DNA from: Pseudomonadota bacterium
GTDB taxonomy: Bacteria > Myxococcota_A > Polyangia > Haliangiales > Haliangiaceae
Length of the DNA stretch: 64,000 nucleotides
Assembly (NCBI GenBank): GCA_022360315.1
Contig: JAKSDA010000434.1
Span: 1-64,000 of the forward strand
Direction of reading: 5' to 3'
How positions within the stretch are numbered: position 1 is the first letter of the stretch; each line of letters starts with the position of its first letter. This document shows, piece after piece, positions 49,950 through 59,076 of this stretch. The position numbers were made by a program, and so were the translations under genes. A model generated the notes under the pieces. It saw nothing but the letters and a program-made list of their open reading frames with translations. It made no database searches and was not told the DNA's origin.

Positions 49950-52900
49950 ATGACCCAGCGCGACGAATTCGCTGAAGCACAGACTCTGTTTAACCTGGCA
50001 GATGTGCGTGCTCAGGCGGACGATGCCCTGGCCGAGACGCTGGCTGCCACGGTCGAGAGCGATTCCAGTCGGTTGATGTACACCGATGGGGAGGTGGAGT
50101 GGCCGGGTGCGATCGGCCGTTTCGAGCTTCTGGACCGCATTGGTAGCGGGAGTTCGGGCGCGGTTTATGCCGCGTACGACAATCAGCTGGAGCGTCAGGT
50201 TGCGCTCAAGCTGGTCAGGCCAGCTCTCGTTGATCAAAAAAACCTCCACGAGGATCTCGAGCCGGGTGAGTCGCCCGGGCCCGGGGCGACCCCGGAGTCT
50301 TCCGCCAGTGTAAAGAAAACCGGTCAGCGGCTTTTGCACGAGGCGCAGACCCTGGCGCGCATTTCCCATCCCAATGTCGTGCAGGTCTATGACGCCGATA
50401 TTTACCGGGGTTGGTTTTTTTTGGTCATGGAGCTAGTTCAGGGCAAGACACTGCGCGAGTGGGTGACAGAGCAGGGCAGCGTTGCTGAAGAGGTTCCCTG
50501 GCGCGCCATACTCGACAAGTTCGTGGCTGCCGGGCGCGGTCTGGCGGCCGCTCATGCGGCCGGTTTGGTTCACCGCGATTTCAAGCCAACCAATGTGATC
50601 GTGGCCGACGATGGCCGGGTATATGTGGCCGACTTTGGTCTGGCCCGGCAGATCGAGGGAGACGAGTCGACCGAGCTCGGCGAGCCAGTTGCAGTCTCTG
50701 GTCGATCAATCGAGTTGACTGCTACCGGCAATCTGGTGGGCACGCCGGCCTATATGTCGCCCGAACAGATGCAGGGCCGGCCTGCCGACAGCCGCAGTGA
50801 TCAGTACAGCTTTTGCGTGGCTCTATACGAGGCTCTGTACGGCCAGCGACCGGTGGTAGCCAGGGATTTCGAAACGCTGCGAACCCTGGCCACGAGTGGC
50901 GAATTCACCCAGCTCTCTCGGAGCAGCGCCATTCCCGTCGCGGTGCGCAACGTGCTGAAGCGCGGGTTGTCTGTGGAGCCCGGCGATCGCTATCCGGATA
51001 TGGATGCGCTGCTCGGCGACCTGAATCGAAGCTTGCGCCCGCGCCGGCGCGCCTGGATCGGCGCATTGCTTCTCGGCGCCGCTGTCGTGGTGGGCTCTGT
51101 CCTGTTCTGGCACGTGGCCTTGCCATCCGACGAGCCGTGCGCTGCATCGGGCCGCTCGGTGGTGGAGTTGTGGAACGACGACATCGCCGAGCGAGCGCAT
51201 ACAGCCTTTCTGTCCACCCGGCTCCCCTATGCCGAGGCCACGTGGCGTCGCCTGCACAAGCGGATGGATCGCTACGCCGCCTCACTACAGGCCGAACACC
51301 GGGAGATTTGCGAGGCCACATATGTTCATCAGGTCCAGTCCGCAGAGGACTTCGATTCGCGTACCTTGTGCCTCGCTCGGCGTCGTCGCGAGCTGGGCGC
51401 ATTGATCTCCGGCCTGGTCCGGGCCGACAATCTCATGGTCGAACGCAGCCTGCAGGCTGTGGCCGCGCTGCCGCGCAGTGGAGCCTGCCGTGATGGTGCA
51501 GCTCCGGCGCTCGGGATTCCTGTTCCCGGCGATCCGACCATCGCCAGTCGGGTCACCGAGATCCGCGATCGAATCGCCGAGGCGCGGGTCCTCGCCCTGT
51601 CGGGGCGCATTGGCGAAGGGGTCGAGCTGGCCCAGGCTCAGCGTACCGCAGCCGGTGCCCTCGACTACTCTCCACTCGACGCGGAGGTCACGTTTGCGAT
51701 GGCCAGCATCCTGGCCGAGCGCGATCAACCGGGCGACGCCATCCGGGCCGAGAAGATGATGCTCACAGCGGTCGACATGGCCGACAGTTCCCGCCATGAC
51801 GAACTCGCTGCCGACATCTGGCTGGCGCTGGTCGATCTGGCCAGGCGTCCCAACAACGAGACTGCCGATGGTCATCGTTGGGTCCGGCGGGCCATGGCGG
51901 CCAGCAAACGCCTGCCCGATAGCGGCGAGCGGCGCGGGCGCGCTCTGAGCTTGCTCGGCTCTCTGTACTTCCGCGATGGCGACCTCGCCGAGGCAGAGCG
52001 TCAACAGCGGAGCGGTCTCGCCGTGGCCGAGGAAAGTGGCAGCCACCCACTGGTCATCGCCGATCTGTGGCATGCCCTGGCCAATACCCTGGCTGCCGTG
52101 CCACACAGAGACGAGGCGCGCGATGCCTTCGAACGCGCCCTGGCCATCTATCGCTCCGAACTGGGCGAGCAGCACCCGCGCATCACCGTATTCAGCTACA
52201 ACTACGCGCGGTTTTTGCGCCAGGGGGGTGATCTCGAAGAGGCCCGCCAGCTGGTGGAGCAAGTCCGGGCCAGCTGGATCGACCTGCGCGGACCGAGCCA
52301 CCCCGACGTCGCCGATACGCACATTGTGTCGGGCAACATCGAGCGCGCACTCGGTCGGCTGGACCGGGCCACCGAGCATGCGCTCCAGGCCCGCGACATC
52401 TACCAGAGGTCCTTCGAACCGACTCATCCCAACCGGGCGCTGCCGGAAAATCTGCTCGCCTACATCGCCTTCGAGCGCCGACAGTACGACGACATGTTGC
52501 GTGCATACCAGCGCGTCCTCGCCATCCGGCTCGCCACTATGGGCGAGGAGCACGTGCACACAGCGATCACCAGGAGCAATATCGGCGAGGCCCTGGTCGC
52601 GCTCGAGCGATACCACGAAGCTCTCGACCTATTCGCCGAGGTCGCCCCGGTCTTCGAGCGCCGGACCAGCGAAAACCGTATGTTTCGGGCATTGCCACTG
52701 AAGGGACGCGGTCTGGCTCTGCTCGGCCTCGGCGAGGCCGAAGACGCCATCGATGCCCTCGAGCGTGCGCTGGACTTGCTGCGCGACTCTCGCGATCCAT
52801 CTCTCCACCTCGCCGACGTACAATGGGGGCTCGCGCGTGCTCTGCGCGCAGCCGGACGGAAGTCCCACGCCCGTATGCAACAACTGGCCGAGGCAGCTCA

Positions 52901-53051
52901 CCGGGCCTATGCCGCGCAGGGCCAGGCTCGGACCATCGACTGCCGCGAGATCGAAGAATGGCTACAAACCCTCGCCCCGGTCGACACTACCAGCCGTCAA
53001 GACTCGTCGTCAGGGCCTGTTATCAAGGCAAGTAGTAAAGGCACATTGTAG
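49950..53051 (+). CDS. Membrane Ser/Thr protein kinase with TPR sensor region
   Basis: A 1033-residue kinase. Glycine loop IGSGSSGAVYAA (64-75), Lys87, HRDFKPTN (208-215) and DFG (228-230) are intact. A Gly/Pro/Ser-rich insert (about residues 95-125) lies between the ATP lysine and helix C. One transmembrane helix (about 368-388) places roughly 640 residues, mostly TPR units (for example WHALANTLAAVPHRDEARDAF), outside the membrane. ATG 49950 follows GGAG. The ECF sigma gene 330 bp downstream on the same strand resembles known kinase-associated ECF pairs, where phosphorylation rather than an anti-sigma factor controls the sigma factor; that link is inference. Confidence 0.93.
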   Translation: MTQRDEFAEAQTLFNLADVRAQADDALAETLAATVESDSSRLMYTDGEVEWPGAIGRFELLDRIGSGSSGAVYAAYDNQLERQVALKLVRPALVDQKNLHEDLEPGESPGPGATPESSASVKKTGQRLLHEAQTLARISHPNVVQVYDADIYRGWFFLVMELVQGKTLREWVTEQGSVAEEVPWRAILDKFVAAGRGLAAAHAAGLVHRDFKPTNVIVADDGRVYVADFGLARQIEGDESTELGEPVAVSGRSIELTATGNLVGTPAYMSPEQMQGRPADSRSDQYSFCVALYEALYGQRPVVARDFETLRTLATSGEFTQLSRSSAIPVAVRNVLKRGLSVEPGDRYPDMDALLGDLNRSLRPRRRAWIGALLLGAAVVVGSVLFWHVALPSDEPCAASGRSVVELWNDDIAERAHTAFLSTRLPYAEATWRRLHKRMDRYAASLQAEHREICEATYVHQVQSAEDFDSRTLCLARRRRELGALISGLVRADNLMVERSLQAVAALPRSGACRDGAAPALGIPVPGDPTIASRVTEIRDRIAEARVLALSGRIGEGVELAQAQRTAAGALDYSPLDAEVTFAMASILAERDQPGDAIRAEKMMLTAVDMADSSRHDELAADIWLALVDLARRPNNETADGHRWVRRAMAASKRLPDSGERRGRALSLLGSLYFRDGDLAEAERQQRSGLAVAEESGSHPLVIADLWHALANTLAAVPHRDEARDAFERALAIYRSELGEQHPRITVFSYNYARFLRQGGDLEEARQLVEQVRASWIDLRGPSHPDVADTHIVSGNIERALGRLDRATEHALQARDIYQRSFEPTHPNRALPENLLAYIAFERRQYDDMLRAYQRVLAIRLATMGEEHVHTAITRSNIGEALVALERYHEALDLFAEVAPVFERRTSENRMFRALPLKGRGLALLGLGEAEDAIDALERALDLLRDSRDPSLHLADVQWGLARALRAAGRKSHARMQQLAEAAHRAYAAQGQARTIDCREIEEWLQTLAPVDTTSRQDSSSGPVIKASSKGTL

Positions 53052-53102
53052 AGGATTCACGAAAAGGATACATAAACAATGCCAAGAGGAGAGGAGAACA
53101 CC

Positions 53103-53165
53103 ATGTACGAGATGATCAGCAGGGTAATGCCAACCGACGAAGATCCGCCCCCCAAAGAAAAATAG
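53103..53165 (+). CDS. Candidate 20-residue small protein
   Basis: An ORF of 20 codons (MYEMISRVMPTDEDPPPKEK) begins nine bases after AGGAGAGGAG, one of the best ribosome-binding sites in the window, in the 330-bp gap between the TPR kinase and the ECF sigma gene. The N-terminal half is amphipathic and the C-terminal half charged and proline-rich. It has no recognised family. It may be a regulatory peptide of the kinase/sigma pair or an attenuator-like leader. Translation is unproven. Confidence 0.5.
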   Translation: MYEMISRVMPTDEDPPPKEK

Positions 53166-53200
53166 TGCAACCGAGGTCACTGGCCTAGTTAGTTAGGACT

Positions 53201-53277
53201 CGTCGAAAAATAATCTATCGTTTTGGGCGCCGATCCATCGTGTCTTGATGCCCAACTTGGCAGCTTGTTTTTCGACG
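53201..53277. repeat. 77-bp element with 10-bp terminal inverted repeats
   Basis: CGTCGAAAAA (53201-53210) and TTTTTCGACG (53268-53277) are perfect inverted repeats 57 bp apart between the small ORF and the ECF gene. It could be an intrinsic-terminator-like hairpin, a small mobile-element relic or a miniature element. No flanking target duplication is obvious. Confidence 0.5.
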
Positions 53278-53377
53278 GGGCTTGACCGTTTGGTACGTTC
53301 CTTCTGCGGTCGCGGCTCCCGTTTGGCGGCCCGCTGCCACGCCGCTTCACCGACCCGTATCAACTGTCTATGTTACC

Positions 53378-54007
53378 ATGATCTCCGCGATGTGTAGGAG
53401 TGATACGGATTTGCTCGAGGCGTGGCAGGGTGGTGATCTAGCTGCCGGAGAGGAGCTGTTCGAGCGCTACTACGAGGCCATCTTTCGCTTTTTCGCCAAC
53501 AAAGTCTCCGACGGGGTTTCCGATCTCGTCCAGCAGACCTTCATGGCGTGCGTCGAAGGGCGCGATCGCCTGCGCCGCACATCGAGCTTCCGATCGTACT
53601 TGTTCAGTATCGCTCATAATAAATTTCGCGCCCATTTGCGGGCCCGATATCGCGACGCCGCTGCCGGCGATCTGGACACCGTATCACTTCAGGATCTCGC
53701 CCCCGGGCCGCGCTCGTTGTACGTGCGCCGCCGCGAGCAGCGAATTTTGCTCGACGCCCTGCGCACCATTCCCATCGCCCATCAAGTATTGATCGAGCTT
53801 CGCTATTGGGAGCAACTCAAGACAGTCGACATTGCCGAGATTTTGAACTTGCCGCACGGCACGGTTCGCAGTCGCCTGCGCATAGCCAATGATCTGCTCA
53901 AAAAAGCCATCCAGCGTTTGGCGGCGTCCCCGCACGAATCCGAGAGTACAATAAACGGTCTCGACGAGTGGGCGCGCCTGTGCCGAGATCACGCGTTCCG
54001 CGATTGA
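53378..54007 (+). CDS. ECF-type sigma-70 family factor
   Basis: A 209-residue sigma factor. Region 2 is represented by GEELFERYYEAIFRFFANKV and DLVQQTFMACVEGRDRLR with SFRSYLFSIAHNKFRAHLR; region 4 by LRTIPIAHQVLIELRYWEQL and the helix-turn-helix TVDIAEILNLPHGTVRSRLR. No anti-sigma gene follows. ATG 53378 or ATG 53390 are the likely starts; the longer frame from 53282 adds residues with no similarity. It follows the TPR kinase on the same strand and converges on the DUF5916 gene. Confidence 0.93.
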   Translation: MISAMCRSDTDLLEAWQGGDLAAGEELFERYYEAIFRFFANKVSDGVSDLVQQTFMACVEGRDRLRRTSSFRSYLFSIAHNKFRAHLRARYRDAAAGDLDTVSLQDLAPGPRSLYVRRREQRILLDALRTIPIAHQVLIELRYWEQLKTVDIAEILNLPHGTVRSRLRIANDLLKKAIQRLAASPHESESTINGLDEWARLCRDHAFRD

Positions 54008-54108
54008 TGCCATTCTCGAGACCCATGAGCCGCTCGGCAACCTTGCGCCTCCACCTCGGTGGATGGCCCATTTCTCAGGGAAACAGATGTTTATGGGACG
54101 GCTGCCAG

Positions 54109-56631
54109 CTACAGCGCATACCAGTAATTGAGCTTGAGCAAGAACACGTGCTCACCGGGTTCATCGGTCAGGGCGTCCAGTTCGTTGCCGAGCTCAAAAC
54201 GGCCGTGGGTGTCCTCGTTCAATCGTCCGTGACTCCACACCAGGAATAGAGCCGAGCCGGGCAAGTACTCCCATCGCAAGACCAGGTTGGAGTTCAGCTG
54301 CCGGAAGTTAAAATCGGGGAGCTCGAAATCGGTTGCCTGAGCGGGGTCGAACATTTCGAATCGATCGTCGTAACGATTGGCGCGCGGGTTGGTCACCGCC
54401 TTGTAGTTGCGATAAGCACCTGTGCTGATGAATGGCTGAGCGTAGAGCTGAACCGAAAGAGTCGGCATGAACGTGTAGTTCATGCGCAGCGTAACACCGA
54501 CCGTGGTCTGCTCCATTCGGGCCAGGATATAGCGCGGGGCTCCGCTTTCGGCATCGGGAGTTTCGTCGACATACTGTTCGTTGGAAACGTATCGCGATAT
54601 CCTGGGACCAATACGAATGTCCAGATTGCTGCGCGCTTGCACAATGAGCTCGGCACTGGCTCCAGTCCACCAGGTGCCGCTTTCGGGTCTACCGCCAAAA
54701 TCCATGCCCATGCGACCGCGCAGAGAGCGTCGCGAATCGCTTGCTCCGCCGAGCCAGAAACTCATACTATCGAGTCCGCGCAGGGCCGGACCGCCGCGTA
54801 GAATCTTGTGGTTCCAATAACGCTTGTTGGCCGAGAAACCGGCCCACGCGTCCCAGTAGTTGCGCAGAGTCAGGTGGCCGTTCATGTTGCCCCCGATGCC
54901 AGCCAGCTCGGGGGATGTATTGCCGAACATCCAGGCATTGAGATTTACGCCATAGTTCTGCAAATATTCGCCAGGGTCGTCGTCTCGATACTGGCCCCAC
55001 AGCCATTGCTCCATGTTGTCGGCAGTGTTCTGAAAGCCCAGGTCATTGATCTCCAGGCCGGGCGAGCGAATGTTGCCACCCATGGCAAAACGCCAGTGCT
55101 CGCCTCCGGACTTTCCCGTTGACCAGACCAGGCCAGCTCCCTTGAGGCTCGTGCGGTCGGGGTCGACTTCGACATGGTCGGCGTCTTCTCGCTGAAAATA
55201 GCGCTGAGACGACTCCTGAGTGAGAGTGATGGCCTCAGCACTGCCGTGCACATAGCTGCCCACGAGTCGGAGGTTGAGATCGTAACGATCGCCGGCAAAC
55301 CGGTGATTGAGTTGAAGCCCGCCCGCGTAGGCCCGATCGTGGAGCTCGCTCTCCAGGCCCGTGCCGTCGAGGTCGCGGTTCACTGCGGTCACGACACCGC
55401 CGATCGTGGTACGGCCGCCGTTGAGATCTTTCTTTACCCGCAAGAGTCCGTAATTGGTGAGCGGCTCGATGACTTGGTTTTCTTCGTCGCTCTCCTCGGC
55501 AGTGACCGCATCGAGTACGCCGATCGACCAGCCACTCGCAGTCTTGCCACTCAGCTTGGCCGCGCCGTAGATCGTCGCTTCGAGGCCGATACGGCGAGAG
55601 TAGAACAACTGCTCGTTACCCCCGTCGCCCTGGCCGAGGCTGAATTTAAAAATGTCGATGCCCTCGAGGAAAAACGGGCGCTTCTCGGCAAAATAACTCT
55701 CATCAGCGCTGAGATTGACCTGCGAGGGGTCTGCCTCGACCTGGCCAAAGTCCGGGTTGATGGTTCCCGACAGGGTAAAGTTGTTGCCGAGTCCGTACTC
55801 GAAATCGAGCCCTGCATTGCCATCCATCGTCTCATCGCCGTCGGACATGGTTACACCGCTGACCACATAGGGCAAAACCTCCATACGGCGCGGAGGATTG
55901 ATGTCTTTGATTCCCTTGACCGAGCCGAACAGGCTGACCATCTGTGGTTTCGATTTTGGCCACGGCGACCAAACTGTATATTCATTGCTGTGCGCTACAT
56001 TGCGTATGACCTGAAATCCCCACTGTTGCTCACTGGCCGGGGAAAATCGCAGCTGACTCAGAGGAATCCTGAACTCTGCGGTCCAGCCGATCTTGTTCAC
56101 GTCGGCCGAAGCGGTCCACACCGCGTCCCAGCTGTCGTCCTTCTCAGTATCGTTGAATACCAGCGTATCGCGCTGGACACCGGCCGGATTGACCGCAAAC
56201 ATAAATGCTGTCCTCTTGTCGCGATAGGAATCAATACCCACTTCGATCCAGTCCGATGGACTCTCCTCGTCGCGACGCGTCAATGTACGGCGAATCTTGC
56301 CGGGCTCACTCTCGTGGCAGAATACGCCGATGTACACCGCTTCATTGTCATAAAGCACACGGAACTCAGTCTCGTGGTTAGGTGGATCTCCCTCTCTGGG
56401 ATAGCGCTGCCAGAATCCACTCGCGCTGGGCGCCGCCTTCCAGGCGGCCTCATCGAGCCGGCCGTCGATGGTGATCGTACCGACTCTGCGCGCTGCAGAC
56501 GTACTCCGCACACTGCCCGGACTGGAATTGTCCGAGGTTGCCGCTGCTGTGGTGCCCACAAAAGTGGACAGCACGACGATAGAAAGGCCGCACAAGACCC
56601 CGATGATGCCACTCGATTTTGACCAACTCAT
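54109..56631 (-). CDS. DUF5916 outer-membrane protein with CBM9-like N-terminus
   Basis: An 840-residue exported protein: signal peptide (IIGVLCGLSIVVLSTFVG), then a CBM9-like sugar-binding domain (about 45-240; TIDGRLDEAAWKAAP, LYDNEAVYIGVFC, FRIPLSQLRF) and a large C-terminal part of barrel-like strands with the DUF5916 hallmarks FNLS-type FTLSGTINPDFGQVEADPS and YFAEKRPFFLEG. Such proteins are common in myxobacteria and Bacteroidetes and are thought to bind or move carbohydrate at the outer membrane; activity is not established. ATG 56631 follows GAGGAAACCC. No TonB box was recognised. Confidence 0.92.
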   Translation of the reverse strand: MSWSKSSGIIGVLCGLSIVVLSTFVGTTAAATSDNSSPGSVRSTSAARRVGTITIDGRLDEAAWKAAPSASGFWQRYPREGDPPNHETEFRVLYDNEAVYIGVFCHESEPGKIRRTLTRRDEESPSDWIEVGIDSYRDKRTAFMFAVNPAGVQRDTLVFNDTEKDDSWDAVWTASADVNKIGWTAEFRIPLSQLRFSPASEQQWGFQVIRNVAHSNEYTVWSPWPKSKPQMVSLFGSVKGIKDINPPRRMEVLPYVVSGVTMSDGDETMDGNAGLDFEYGLGNNFTLSGTINPDFGQVEADPSQVNLSADESYFAEKRPFFLEGIDIFKFSLGQGDGGNEQLFYSRRIGLEATIYGAAKLSGKTASGWSIGVLDAVTAEESDEENQVIEPLTNYGLLRVKKDLNGGRTTIGGVVTAVNRDLDGTGLESELHDRAYAGGLQLNHRFAGDRYDLNLRLVGSYVHGSAEAITLTQESSQRYFQREDADHVEVDPDRTSLKGAGLVWSTGKSGGEHWRFAMGGNIRSPGLEINDLGFQNTADNMEQWLWGQYRDDDPGEYLQNYGVNLNAWMFGNTSPELAGIGGNMNGHLTLRNYWDAWAGFSANKRYWNHKILRGGPALRGLDSMSFWLGGASDSRRSLRGRMGMDFGGRPESGTWWTGASAELIVQARSNLDIRIGPRISRYVSNEQYVDETPDAESGAPRYILARMEQTTVGVTLRMNYTFMPTLSVQLYAQPFISTGAYRNYKAVTNPRANRYDDRFEMFDPAQATDFELPDFNFRQLNSNLVLRWEYLPGSALFLVWSHGRLNEDTHGRFELGNELDALTDEPGEHVFLLKLNYWYAL

Positions 56632-57081
56632 GGGTTTCCTCTGTAACCAACACTCGCTGATAGATATTCCTAAATGAGCTCGGCTTCACACATCGTGCAA
56701 TTCGTGTTGCAGTGAGTGCGGCGGGATTTGCAGTAAACGGACAAATAGTGTCCATGACTACAGAAGTAACTGGTCACAGGTGGCCAGTTTCTGGCATTAA
56801 TGGATGCCTAGCGCGATTGCCGGGCATGTGAGCGTTACAGTCGATCAGTCGATTCGACAGCACCCAGCCGAAACCAATATACCCTACCAACAGAGAAGAA
56901 GGATTGTTGGTAGGGTAGTCAATAACTAATCAGATCAAGAAGATTCAGTCTAAGATATTCGACATGGGCTACCAGACATCAGACCAGTACGGCCCGGTCG
57001 AGCATCCCCGGCGCGCCTGACGAGCTAGCTCGCCCGGCGTGTTGAGCTCGCGGGGGTATGCTGTCTCGGCTAGCTACTCGG
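56632..57081. other. Intergenic region with a strong hairpin
   Basis: 450 bp between two minus-strand genes. Apart from the 13-bp-stem hairpin at 56880-56917 (listed separately) and a GTCGATCAGTCGATTCGAC partial dyad near 56.84 kb, nothing was recognised. The part near 56.65-56.80 kb probably holds the promoter of the DUF5916 gene. Confidence 0.5.
56880..56917 (-). terminator. 13-bp-stem hairpin, likely terminator of the golvesin-like gene
   Basis: TACCCTACCAACA (56880-56892) pairs perfectly with 56905-56917 around a 12-base loop. On the minus strand it lies 165 bp after the stop of the golvesin-domain gene and is followed by ATATTGGTTT, a weak T-rich trail. It is the strongest simple stem-loop noticed in the window. 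Confidence 0.6.
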
Positions 57082-58545
57082 TCATGGAACCGGAACAAAG
57101 AGAACCGCGTCGGCGCCCACGTAGCTGTATTCGTCCTGCCCGGCGTTCGAGATCTCCACAAAGCCACTGCTGCCGGCATCGAAGGAGAAGGTACCCAATG
57201 GGTTCCATTCTCCATGGCTGCCGGTACTGCAGTCCTGATCGACGTAGACCGTGGTCGATCCGCCGGCATGGGCGATGGTATGGCGCACGTTGGAATCGCG
57301 TGGACTGAAGCACGCGTTCCACACCGATACTTCGTAGTTGCCAGCCGAAGCAATGTTGGGGGTGAACCGATAGCGGTCCACGATGTCGTCGCCACCTTGT
57401 GCGTAGACCGAGTTGACGCCGTGGTTCTCGGTTGCCGACAGCGCATCGAACCATTCTCCATCGGCAGAGGTGCCCGGCTCACCGTTATCGAGCACGATCA
57501 CGTCATCCCTGACGAAACGCGCGCCGTCAGCTCCGATGTGGTATCCAGCGGCCAATCCGTCGTCGGAGATCTCCAGATACCCGGCGGTACCGGCATTGAA
57601 TTGGAATGTTCCCAGCTCCAGCCACTCGCCGTGGCTGCCCGTGTTGCAGTCCTGATCGACGGACAGGGTCGTCGAACCACCCGAATGGACAATCGTGTGG
57701 GGCACGTTGTTGGCCCGGGGCGAGAAGCAGTTATTCCACACCATGACGCGGTAGTTGCCAGGTCCGGTGAGGTCGGGCGTAAACCGGTAACTATCCCGGT
57801 CACCTCCACTCTCGGCATAGCGGCCGTCGCGGCCAAAGTGCTCGCTCGCCGTGCCCGCCTTGGGCCAGTCACCGGTGAAGCTCACCCCTGCAGGCTCGAC
57901 GTCGTGTTCGTGATTGTCCATGATGACCTCGGGCTGTCCCAACAGGAAGCGGACGTTGTCGATGATCAAGCCCGAATCGACTACCGTATCGCGCACGTCG
58001 ACCGTGAAGAAACCGATGGTGTGTGCGCCACTCGAGGTGAATGTGTGGCTGAAGGTGGCAAAGCTGGTCGCGTCCTGGAAACCGAGCGCACCGCCGCCGA
58101 GGCCGTCACAGTACTGTACCCGAGACAACACAGTGGCGATACCGTCGATGACCACCCCAGCAAAGTCGTTGTATGGCATGTAGTCATTGCAGACAAAACG
58201 CCAGTCGATCTCGATGACAGAACCGGCGCTGGCGTTGATGCTCTGCTTGAGAGCAGTACCCCTTGTCGCATTGCCCGGTCCAGCCAGATTGTCGAGCGCG
58301 TTGTAACTCATGCCCAGAAAAGACTCGATCGAGGTGTCGGACGTATTGCCACCAGTGGTGATGATGGCGCCGTACGATCCGTCGGTTCGAGCGAACGACG
58401 AGGTGAGAACCTGGCCGTATCCGGTCAGACTCCAGCCGGCAAAATCGCCCGACTCGAAGCTGCCGTTGTCGATTTGTGCGTTCGCAACACCTGCGAAACC
58501 GAGAGAAATAAGAGCCGCTGTAACGATGGTTGAATTCTTGTGCAT
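57082..58545 (-). CDS. Secreted protein with two golvesin-C-like modules
   Basis: A 487-residue secreted protein. The signal peptide is the first 23 residues (core VTAALISLGFAGVANA). An N-terminal jelly-roll-like domain (NGSFESGDFAGWSLTG, about 25-205) resembles carbohydrate-binding or DUF642-type domains. Two tandem repeats follow (about 208-350 and 352-487), each with DNxE..., YRFTP, NYxVxVWNxCFSPR, HTIxHxGGSTT, VDQDCxTGSHGEW and a closing GADxxxFV, the pattern of golvesin C-terminal-like modules. ATG 58545 follows GGAGG. The lipoprotein gene ends 15 bp upstream, so the two are probably co-transcribed. Confidence 0.88.
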   Translation of the reverse strand: MHKNSTIVTAALISLGFAGVANAQIDNGSFESGDFAGWSLTGYGQVLTSSFARTDGSYGAIITTGGNTSDTSIESFLGMSYNALDNLAGPGNATRGTALKQSINASAGSVIEIDWRFVCNDYMPYNDFAGVVIDGIATVLSRVQYCDGLGGGALGFQDATSFATFSHTFTSSGAHTIGFFTVDVRDTVVDSGLIIDNVRFLLGQPEVIMDNHEHDVEPAGVSFTGDWPKAGTASEHFGRDGRYAESGGDRDSYRFTPDLTGPGNYRVMVWNNCFSPRANNVPHTIVHSGGSTTLSVDQDCNTGSHGEWLELGTFQFNAGTAGYLEISDDGLAAGYHIGADGARFVRDDVIVLDNGEPGTSADGEWFDALSATENHGVNSVYAQGGDDIVDRYRFTPNIASAGNYEVSVWNACFSPRDSNVRHTIAHAGGSTTVYVDQDCSTGSHGEWNPLGTFSFDAGSSGFVEISNAGQDEYSYVGADAVLFVPVP

Positions 58546-58560
58546 GTGGGACCTCCGTAC

Positions 58561-58935
58561 CTATTCCTGACGAGCAGAAGCGTCCTCGACGATCAGGTTG
58601 TCGTCACCGACGAGGTAAGTGATTCCGGGGCGCATCGGATAGCCGACCGTGCTGTTTTCCACGCAGAGATAGTTGGCCTGGCCAGTGGAACGCGCCTTCG
58701 ACGGGAGGTCCCTGCCCCCGGCGACAGCGATATTGTAGTTCCGGCGGACCTCGGCAGCCTCGATAGTGCTGGACGCGTTGCCGCAATTCTGGCTCTGACT
58801 GACTGTCACCTCAACAGGACTCTTGCTATTGTTCACGATGTGAGCGGTCGGTTGATCGTGTTCGATCGCATTGTCGGCGATGTCCCCGGCACAGCCGACG
58901 ATCAGAAACATCGCAGCCACAAATAGATTCTGCAT
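58561..58935 (-). CDS. Small lipoprotein of unknown function
   Basis: A 124-residue predicted lipoprotein: MQNLFVAAMFLIVGC with lipobox LIVGC variant (Cys15). The mature part has two further cysteines (SQNCGN and NYLCVEN) that could form a disulfide, and beta-rich segments (SPVEVTVSQSQ, GITYLVGDDNLIV). ATG 58935 follows AGAGGG; the long frame that extends to 59334 runs through a 14-bp tandem repeat and is not coding. It sits just upstream of the secreted golvesin-module gene and may be its partner. No family was recognised. Confidence 0.8.
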   Translation of the reverse strand: MQNLFVAAMFLIVGCAGDIADNAIEHDQPTAHIVNNSKSPVEVTVSQSQNCGNASSTIEAAEVRRNYNIAVAGGRDLPSKARSTGQANYLCVENSTVGYPMRPGITYLVGDDNLIVEDASARQE

Positions 58936-59076
58936 ACAATACCCTCTTCCTTTATCCATTCGATCATTACATATGTATTTCACAATGTTCTTTTTATTTA
59001 TAGAACAGATAAATAATATAATATTATGAATATATGTTTCTCGATCTCGATCAAGTATCAGTCTGTACTGTCCAAC

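Noticed and set aside
51285-52616. 443-codon minus-strand ORF across the TPR kinase
   Set aside because: Antisense to the TPR repeats of a complete kinase gene.
57058-58533. 491-codon plus-strand ORF across the golvesin-module gene
   Set aside because: The opposite strand has a signal peptide, strong ribosome-binding site and repeated domain structure.
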